DNA from: Misgurnus anguillicaudatus
Taxonomy: Eukaryota > Chordata > Actinopteri > Cypriniformes > Cobitidae
Direction of reading: 5' to 3'
Assembly: GCF_027580225.2 (NCBI RefSeq)
Contig: NC_073354.2
Location: forward strand, 12,125,501-12,189,500
Length of the DNA: 64,000 bases
Shown here: positions 55,383-64,000 of the stretch, piece by piece
How the letters are laid out: each line of letters begins with the position of its first letter
How positions within the stretch are numbered: the first letter of the stretch is position 1
Position numbers and translations under genes: made by a program
Notes under the pieces: generated by a model
Database searches by the model: none
Seen by the model: only the letters and a program-made list of their open reading frames with translations
What the model was told of the DNA's origin: nothing

Positions 55383-56650
55383 GTTTTTTACGTGGCAACT
55401 CCTGGCGTGTCTTTGGAGGTTTACGCTTCCTCTCGACATCTAGTGGGGGAGGTGGGTTAGGGGCCTGTATTCTTGTGGGCACAGCATCCCAGTTCAGCCC
55501 ACTATGGCTGTAAGACAATGACATGATTTGTAATCCTCAACCTAGTAAACTATTTTTTAACTACATCAGGACACTGTCAGAGGATGAGGGTTCAGTCATT
55601 TTGGATAATGTACTCCCAAATGCTGTACAGGTATGTCAAGTGTAGTAGATGGGAGTAAGAGTTTAGAAAAAGTAAATTGCAGTTTTAGAATGAGATGAGA
55701 TGTTAGAAGGTACTTTAAGATGAGCTAGATATTATAGATAGAAGAGCTACACACTGAAACATATTTTCAAGAAGTATTAGAGTTTTATATTACACATACA
55801 CATTAGATGGTCTTTTGAACTGGCTGCTGTGGAAATGGGCACTGCACACCCTGTAGGTCCGATCCAGATGATCCAAAGGTATGCCATGAAGGGATGCATT
55901 CCTTAGATTCTGGACCCACGGTACCTGGCACACCTACAATGTATACATATGAAACATGATGAATAAATGTTTTCAAGTGTCAAATGTATTTTGAACAAGA
56001 AAATAGAAAACTTTTGTTACATTTAAATCTATTTATAATGCGAACATAAAATGGCATTGCACCTGGTATGCATTTTCATGTAACGTTAGCTAAGGCACGC
56101 ACAAGATTGCCTCAGTTAAATGTAACTTACCATTCATTTCGGTCAGGCATTAAGCAAAATTAAGTAATCACTACTTCTCCTGTCGCATACCATCAACATA
56201 GTATATTGTTATTTCTGTTATTTCATTAACATTAGCTGGTGCGGGTTTTAATCAACTCATGCAAGCATCTATCATTTAGCATTCCCTGCTAAAAGAAATT
56301 CCCGCCAGGTTAAGCCTGAAAATTGTTAGCAGCTACCACTATTTCATCCACCACACTCAAAACAGCAATTTTATTCTTAAAAAAACATGTCTATGCTATG
56401 GAAAATAAATGCGATCTAAAAAATCCGTCAATCATTACTTTATAAGGCAAACTTGACAGATGCACTAGCCTAACATTCAAGCAGATTTACAAACGTTAAC
56501 AATGCGTTCAACTGTCAACATTCAAGTTAAAACACGACATCATTAAAATATTTCCACTTAAATGAGTTATTACCTTTGTGCATCCTTTGGAAACCGATGA
56601 AATGCCAAATCGCTTCTGGTGGACTGATAATTTTTGCAATTTATTGCAGA
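55383..56650 (-). pseudogene. THAP-domain coding segments within the P-like element
   Basis: Minus-strand exon-like pieces: about 56574-56650 encodes KQCSAINCKNYQSTRSD then FHRFPKDAQ with a GTAATA donor; about 55800-55936 encodes VPWVQNLRNASLHG and YRVCSAHFHSSQFKRP; 55383-55507 encodes SHSGLNWDAVPTRI and basic ERKRKPPKTRQ / PRKKRK. Together these supply the C-x4-C, C-x2-H, Trp, FPKD and AVPT features of a THAP domain. Problems: no in-frame ATG lies just upstream (a stop precedes), and joining the first two pieces by the simplest splice shifts the frame. It is therefore probably a decayed DNA-binding half of a transposase gene. Confidence 0.6.
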
Positions 56651-58202
56651 ACACTGCTTGCGTTTCGACCACTTTGCACATCTTCACAGTTGTGCTTTCA
56701 GTCCCTAATGGCGGCCGTGGCTTCGCAGCGCCATCTACAGACTGTTACCCATAACAAAACAGAGCTTCGCCTCTTGGGCTTCTATACTCTTTGCTTATAC
56801 TACGACCTAAAAGTATGTACTGTTTTTGTGAGGAAAATGTACGTACTTTTGAGTGTGTAGCAAAAGAGTATGCACGTTCTGGGACGTACTTCGATGACGT
56901 CATGCAACGTGAACGACAACGTGGTTGCCTAGTTACGCACACCAAACGCAGGTTGTTTGTGAGGCGGCTGGTTATGATGTTCATGTGCAACAATGTGTGT
57001 AACGAAAGCTACTTATTTTCAAAATAGTTAAAGTTTATAGTATAACTATTGTTTAACGTATTTTATGCTTATTTTATACGTATGTATGCAAATCAAAAAT
57101 ACCGCGATGAAAATGACCATGCTTTTACTATAGTAAAAGTTTAGTAACCATATTTCTTAATAAAGTTAACATTTGTACAGCCACAGTATTACTACAAATA
57201 AGTCAGTGTGGTTAAACTATGATTAGTGTAGTAAAAGGTGTTTATTTTCATAAGGGTTTATAGTAAGGTATAAATCTAAGACAGAAACATAAAAAGAAAT
57301 ACATAAAAAAGACACATGCATGACACAGTACTACAGCCATGGTACTTTATTTTCACAACATCAACCGAATATTACGAGACAATGAAAGATAACTTTAATT
57401 AGGGTTAAACATTTGAATTCTTACACTTAAAAGCTGAGGGCGCATCTCCGCTGCTGCGTCTGGCTGCCATATTTACATCACCACAAAGCTCCTCCCTCCC
57501 GAACGCAATGGGTTGTGGGCAATATTAGGCGTTAGAGTGTGGATCGATCTGCACTTCGAAATCTAACCGGAAATAGTAGACCATCCGGGTATCTTTGGGA
57601 TACTCATTTCAACATACTACGTTTTGGGACGTACTAATTCTAGTTTCGAATACTATTTAGGACGGATAGTATGCAAATTGGGACTCAGCAAGAGCTTCAG
57701 AGCTAAAGCGGGGCAACAGATTAGCTGTCCATAAAGAACCCGCGTATCTAACATTAGTTCCGCATTACATTAATTATAATGCACGCAAGTTTTTTTTAAT
57801 TTTCATACCGTGTATTCTCCGTTTAAATTCGTGCATCGAACCGTGACCCCCGTACCGATTCGGTTCGAAACGAATACATGTATCGTTCCACCCCTAATAT
57901 TTATATATAACTATAGACGTTAATGGCACACAATAAAGCTGATTACTTTTATCCATAATTTAGCCATCTAAGCTGCATATTTTAGAAGTATTTATTTCAA
58001 AACGTACTAATATAATTAATATAATTTTATTCATACATTTATTTAATTTAGCACATTTTCATGTTTCAATTACTTTGGTAATGGTAAAATCCACTATCGG
58101 ACCTCTAATTTCCACATATGACACTTTACTCTGTATTGTGCTCAAAGATCTACAGTGCAGTGTTGTGTGTTATGTGAAATATTTTTGATGTATCAGACGC
58201 AC

Positions 58203-58871
58203 CTTTAAAGGCAGAGAGGGGTTTGTTAGGTTGTGTGTATTGTCCTGTACACACTAGAACACCATCAAACACGTGTTTCTCATCTCGTCCATCTCTGTTC
58301 ACGGTCACCACATCCCACTGACCAGAGGTAGAGAAATCCGGCCTCTCTCTTACACTGCTTACTGTAGTCTGAAACACATACGGATTGAATGTTAAACACC
58401 TTACTAAAAAAGAGACTTCTGAACATGAATGTGATTTTGAGATCAGCACTTTTTACAATGGCATGACGCTAAAAACCTTTAATTGAATATGTTTGAGCAG
58501 GCCGAAGTGTTCAGCGTATAGTCTTAAGTACTGCAGGAGCAGGGAGTTGTGCAGGTAGTTTGGGAAATGATCCGGCATCGGGAAATCACTGAAGCACATC
58601 ATCTCTTTAGAGGTGTTCACTGGTGCGTTCTGCCTCATGTGTCTCCTAAATGAACATATAGGACACAGACAATTGGTTAGAGACATTGTAGTAAATACAT
58701 TTTTTTCAAAATGAGACATTTTGAGAGAAAATGAGACACCTTAAATCTCCAGAGTCCACCGATATCATCACTGCTTTCGAAACACACCGGCTCCAGACCT
58801 TCATCCAAGCAACATTTGATGGAGACAAGCCCAGCATGGCCTGCTCCAATCACAGCAACACGCTTAGCCAT
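58203..58871 (-). pseudogene. Truncated FMO pseudogene, unit 2
   Basis: Counterpart of 26807-27475: exons 58740-58871, 58477-58645 and 58203-58368. It has the same 169-bp middle exon and so the same frameshift, plus three replacements near the end (GRDEKH, CTGQYTQ, NKPLS). The shared deletion dates loss of function to before the duplication. Confidence 0.84.
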
Positions 58872-59939
58872 GCTCCTCAGCAACACTGTCAGTACTGAAT
58901 GATCATGATATACACAAAAACAAGAAATTATTCAAATGGTTTGGTGAGTCCAAACTGGCCAAGGTCTACAGAGTTAGTAAATCATTCACAACACAAAGAT
59001 GGCTCCAAATTGGCAAATATTATGCGATATTCTTACCTTAGCTGATAGTTTTAGGTCTTTGATATTCAGAAATGCTAATGCTTTCAAAGATGCTTTCTTC
59101 ACCAATGGCCTCAGTCTGTTATGTAACCAGCAGTGTCTCAAATTTCACAAAAGAAGGTTTGTCTCAGCTGACACTGGTTCAGGGTGGATTTATCCGAAGA
59201 AAAACTGAAAAAGTCGGTTAAGTGTTAAAGATCTCAAGCATGTTTAATCATTAGCCATTGTTATGGACCACCAATTGCACTATCATTGTATTTTCATAAA
59301 CAGTGTTATGAAATCATTTAACTAGATCAGGGGTTTTCAAAGTCTAATACAGCAGGCCTTTCTACAAAATCTATACAATGGCACCTCGCCCCAATATAAA
59401 GTGCAGAAGTGAAAACATTTTAAATGCAGGTTAAAGCGGTGATGAATTGGCTGTTTTTATTGTTTTATACTGTGATTTGACAACTACTCTCCAATAGTCT
59501 TGATCACTATTAGTAAGCACAGGATGCACAGGAATGCAGATGTAGAATGCAGATGGTACAGGATCTTACATCTTACAGGAATGCAAACATTGTATCTACT
59601 ATAGGCTACTGAGAGATGCGCATTTATTCACACTGTTAATGTTTAAATTTTACACAGTTAAGTGTAAAAAATACTCTGCTCACACGCAGATCAGTGTATG
59701 TTAAACAAACAACAGAAGTCAAGACAGTATTTTATTCCCATATAATCATAGTGACAGACGCAAATATAAAAAATGTATGTCAATATTATTTTTTACTATG
59801 GATTTAGCATTGTAAAACATCACTTGATCAAGTTTTATAGGAGTAAATATTATTTCTCAAGAGTAATTTTTGAGGGGGGCACAAATAACACAGCAGAATT
59901 GTAGCTACTTGTAAGTATAAATGTAAACAAAAGCAATAT

Positions 59940-62900
59940 TCTTCTACAAAACCACGTATTGCAATGTTTTGGAAGCTGTTTACAATGATTAAACTTGAAC
60001 TTCACTTTAAACCCATAGCTAGCTGGTGTTATACTCTCAAACATTATCATCTGTAAAGAAAATAATCACTTTATCTGACATTTAAAGTAAGAAAAATTGC
60101 TTGACAGCATACTTACTGCCTGGAGTTTCACTGTAAAGAACTTGTGTGTAATTCCAATCCGAAGTTATCCTCATATGCCCTATTCCCTTAAGATCAAAAC
60201 ACTTGATAAACAAACTTTAGAGGGAGTTGCGCAATTGTGCGGTGAATGATTAAAATACACTTGGCGAATAGAGTAATAAAAAACAACGTATTTTTTCTGT
60301 ATCCTGACCGGAGCGACTGTTTATTTGGCGTTTCTTGGGAAGTTTGCAACGCACCCTGGAAAAATAATAAAAAAGGAAACACAGGCAGTGGGCCAAAACA
60401 CTGTGAGGAAAGGGAGGGGGAACTCAATGTTTTTAAACTCAAAACGCATTTTTACCCTGGTCCCTGTTTGCATTTGCGCTGTTTCACTGCTTACACATTT
60501 ATTTACAGTGCATATGTTTATAGTTAGGCTATACTTACTTCATATGCACGTCTCTCTGAAGTATAGGATTTTCGTTTTTTAAAATTATCCATGTTTTTTA
60601 TAGCCTTTAACAGTAAAAACATGTTTTGGCACTGAATACCATTGCATTAACGCTACCACTTTTACTAATAAATACATGGTAAAGCAATGGGTAGCAAAAG
60701 CTGTTAATTTGTGGTAAACCATAGATGTTTGATCTTTTATATTGAAAACTACTATCAACAATATTACATTTTCACATAATAACCTTCATTATTCTCAGTA
60801 TTTTGTTTTAAAAAAAAATACATATTGTAAATTAATATTTAGGTAACTAATTTTGATTGAATGGTGTGTTATGCATAACATTTTATTAGCGCTGGTTTAC
60901 AAAGTATAAACTCCCCCTAGGTCTGTGTACGCCACTCTTTAGACGTGGTCCCAACTTCCCCCTCTCTGCGTCCCGCATCTGCTGTTAAAAATAAAATAAT
61001 ATAATAATATTATTAAAAGATTTTTATTTACTTTCGTTTTCGTACTTTCGTTTCATATTCGTTTAATTATTGATGTAAACGTTTGAGGAGCATGTCGCGT
61101 CTAAAAATAAAGGCGTTTTTTCCCAAAGCTTGAGAGGTTGCGCTCAAGTGGCATCTCCTGAAGGCGAGGATAACGTAATGCGTGATCGGATTTTAATTGC
61201 TCATCTGCTCCTCACCTTTCCTAGTACTTTAGGTTGCCAACTGTCGCGCATTAGCCGGGACGTTCCGTATTTTAAGCCTAATTTACTTGTCCCCGTACGG
61301 GTGTCCTAAACCGGTTTTTGGACTGCAACGCTGATTTATTTAGTGACTGAAATGTGGCGTCACAAGAACCGAGCGGCAGATAACATAAAAATCCCGCGAG
61401 AGCGATTCGAGAAGTCATACAACGGAGACTGCTATCGAAATGCTCTCGCGGTACTTTGACGTCATCCAACTGTCAGTTGTTGCAGCGCCATTAGCAGCAA
61501 CAGCAGTAGTGCTGATCACGAGACTTGAGAATGATCTCCGACACCTTTCATCCAATCACAATCAGTATACGATCAAGAGAGTCAAATAATAAGATTTCAT
61601 GTTTTCTTTTTATATTATTTAGCTGTTTGTGCATGTATAAAATCTGCATAGTTACAAGTTCGTTCTCGCTGATCCAGAGACTAAAACGACTAACGTTACG
61701 ACTCAAACTGAAATGCCCCAAGGCATTTCCAACTCAACTAGGAAATTCTCGCGCTTATGATTTACAGACTGTAAGTTAAGTGTGTTTTAATTAAAATATT
61801 TAATGTTGACTTTAATGTCAGTTTTAGTTTGTCACAAGATGTGTGTAAGATTAACATGAAGAGGACAACGTTTTTACACTTAAGTTAGTGCAGGAGCCAC
61901 ACGTGTTTTGTTTAGACAGATCTTGGGCACTCCACTTTTTAAAAATATATGCTTTTTTACGGCTCCCATAGAGTTAAACAATTGATTTTTACCGTTTTGG
62001 GAATCCATTCAGCCGATATCCTGGTCTGGCGGTATCACTTTTAGACCGTTATCGTCACGCTTAAACAACAAATGATCAAAGAGTTTCGATATTTTCCCTA
62101 TTTAAAATATGACTCTTCTGTAGTTACATCGTGTAAGGTTACTAAGACCGACGGAAAATTAAAAGCTGTGATTTTGTTGGCCGATATGGCTAGAAACTAT
62201 AGTCACATTCCGGCGTAATAATCAAGAAACGTTGCTGCCACACATGCAGCTGGCGCAATGATATTATGCAGCGCCCGACGCACGTGCGTTATCACGGTTA
62301 CTTGTCTGGTCGGAACTTTACTTCCGGTTTCTGTTTGTTTAGTGGCCTGACTAACTGTTAGTGGCTAAATGAACTCTGGAACAAATACCTCGTCAAAAAT
62401 AACAAATGTTTTGGTTTCCTAAAGACAAGGGGAGATGGCAATTATAAATCACCACTATGTGAAGTGAGGTTTGGCAGCTGGTGTGTAGTTTAACATTCTA
62501 AACATTTTACACAGCAGCGTTAGCTCAGTGTCGTTTTTATATGTTTAAGCTATGAAATATAAACTAAGGTAATCTACTTATTGTTTGTTTTGCTTGTTAA
62601 TAGAAATAAACTACTCTAAAAGGAATTTGTTGTTATAGACCATTTTACTGTTTGTAAACAATGATGACGTGGCAGCGAATGCGCGCGCATTTTGGCAACG
62701 GAAGTCTGGCAAGAATCAGCAGTGAAGCAACACAGACAGAGAAAGTTATTTTAAAAAGTTGACTATCAATTTTTCAACACATCTACCAGATCCTATACTA
62801 TAGTGGAGTGGATAGAAGGCGTTAGCAGAGGCCAAATATAAAGTGGGCAGATACATATATTATATATATTATATTAGTACAACCAAACGCAACAACTAGA

Positions 62901-64000
62901 CACTTTGATGCTGGGGAACAACACCACTTTCATTGCCGTGGGCTGTAAAAGGGTCTATTGATTCTTAGCGGAGTTTGCCGGAAGTTACGTGTGTTGCACA
63001 AAAGCCGTTTTTTATGTTGTTACTGCTGAAACCGTCTATAGAAAGTTACCAAGCCAAGGGTACTATGTTCGGGCGCTGTATAATATAATTGATATGACTG
63101 ACTAATGAAAACAGTCACATGCTTGTAATTCATTTCTGATAAGAAAATTACATTATATCTTTTGTCCTTAATAAACACAGTAAACAATCTTCTATTTAAT
63201 AAGTAAAGAAATATCCTATAGGGGTCACACTGTAAGAAAGATTTCTATATTAACATTTGTTGACTGTGTTTATTTGTTGACTGTCTGTTTGTTTATATTT
63301 TCGCACTGCATTACATGATCTTGATCTCTGCTCCGAGAACCTTTGGTGCCCATAACAGAGGTACAGTATAAGCAGTACAAGGTTTTATCCAATTGCTTCA
63401 GTGGGAAGTCATTTTATGAAGAGAATGTAAGATTGTGAAGTGTTTTATTGACATTATTAGTTTTAGTTTAAAATGATAAACATCCAGTGATGCTCAATGA
63501 TTAGTCAGGGTTGCCAAGTTTGGCTCCCAGGCTGGCCTGAGATGAAAACCATTAACATTGCCATATTTCATTTCTCATCCTCTTTCTTTCTCTTCAGCTT
63601 GACCTTCCTGCTTTGATATACATGTCTTTGCTCGCTCTGGCTATGCACTGCACAGTATAATATTTTTATATGTAGGTCTTTAATAAGACTAAAAGTGTGA
63701 GGACTGAAGTACAGGGACAGCCTGAAGTGTACTGGTGAATATGCAAAACCTAAATAAATGCCATCATGTGAGTGTTAGTTTTTTTTAATATACTGACACA
63801 TTTACGTTCTGTGGTCCTTTATGAAAATTATCCATGGGTTTTAATAGTAAAAGAGTAAAACATGTTTTTGAAATTGATTACAAGTGTATTACCATTTTTT
63901 TTTTACTAATAAATAACATGGTTAAGCTATGGTTACGGTAGCAAAAGCTGTTAATTTGTGATAAACAACTATAGTAAGCTTAAAAACTAATATCAACAAT
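59940..64000. repeat. Tandem segmental duplication, unit 3 (partial)
   Basis: Third copy, cut by the window end at a point equivalent to about 4240 of unit 1. It stops before the broken paralogue and the main gene. It matches unit 2 rather than unit 1 at 61430-61515. It differs from both at 62490-62935, where the long (TA)n tract is reduced to about 23 bp and extra bases are present. Confidence 0.95.
62853..62875. repeat. Contracted TA tract, unit 3
   Basis: Only about 23 bp of TA-rich sequence remain where units 1 and 2 have nearly 180 bp. Extra bases (CTAGACACTTTGATGCTGG) follow shortly after. Confidence 0.9.

Larger units (their letters stand above)
53959..56793 (-). mobile_element. P-like transposon with THAP exons, present only in unit 2
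   Basis: The 2,835-bp insertion is absent from unit 1, whose empty site has a single CTTATAC (25399-25405). In unit 2, CTTATAC flanks the element (53952-53958 and 56794-56800). The ends CAAAGACTATAGAAGCCC and GGGCTTCTATACTCTTTG are inverted with one mismatch over about 28 bp. On the minus strand it carries THAP-type zinc-finger coding segments, as in P-element/THAP9-type transposases (established knowledge), but no RNase H-like catalytic region was found, so it is probably non-autonomous. The 7-bp duplication differs from the 8 bp usual for P elements, so classification is tentative. Confidence 0.75.
53931..57690. mobile_element. Nested TGCTGAGTCCC element, unit 2, interrupted
   Basis: Counterpart of 25378-26295, split 28 bp from its left end by the P-like element. 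Confidence 0.65.
52935..57896. mobile_element. hAT element, outer host, unit 2 (contains two nested insertions)
   Basis: Same element as 24381-26500, with ATATTTAT at 52927-52934 and after 57896. It is longer because the P-like element 53959-56793 is nested within it. Confidence 0.88.

Overview
The window is vertebrate nuclear DNA. It is AT-rich and contains GT-AG introns, dense DNA-transposon remnants with 8-bp target duplications, (TA)n microsatellites and a flavin-containing monooxygenase (FMO) fragment. The transposon types (hAT elements, a CAGTGGTTCTCAA MITE, a P-like element with a THAP domain) suggest a teleost, plausibly a cyprinid such as zebrafish. The species is inference.

Layout: the window is a head-to-tail tandem array. 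Unit 1 is 1-28544, unit 2 is 28545-59939, and unit 3 begins at 59940 and runs off the end. Units 1 and 2 are almost identical, but unit 2 carries a 2,835-bp transposon (53959-56793) that unit 1 lacks. No duplication breakpoint is visible, because the window both starts and ends inside the array.

Each full unit holds, in order: (i) an upstream stretch with a repeat copy, a long (TA)n tract and a probable gene remnant; (ii) a broken paralogue of the main gene (about 4310-7020; unit 2 about 32859-35569); (iii) an intact-looking plus-strand gene of 23 coding exons (8431-19988; unit 2 36980-48538); (iv) a transposon-rich stretch; (v) a truncated, frameshifted minus-strand FMO pseudogene (26807-27475; unit 2 58203-58871).

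The main finding is the 23-exon gene. I assembled it by following splice sites by eye. All 22 introns have GT-AG ends, the reading phase is kept through every junction, and the frame ends at a stop 31 bases before an AATAAA signal. It predicts a protein of about 1,888 residues. About 56 copies of a 19-residue proline-rich repeat (57 bp of DNA) are carried in six large exons. Four of these exons sit in a tandem array of two-exon modules (a 121-bp exon plus a repeat exon) whose combined length is always a multiple of three, so whole modules can be gained or lost without breaking the frame. A short non-repetitive block (15220-15793) is shared with the broken paralogue and is the best candidate for a folded domain. 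Basic clusters suggest nuclear location. I do not recognise the protein family and propose no biochemical function.

The history can be partly ordered. A gene family expanded locally, its internal exons were duplicated as cassettes, the FMO exon lost about 20 bp, the whole segment of about 28.5 kb was then duplicated in tandem, and the P-like element inserted into unit 2 afterwards.
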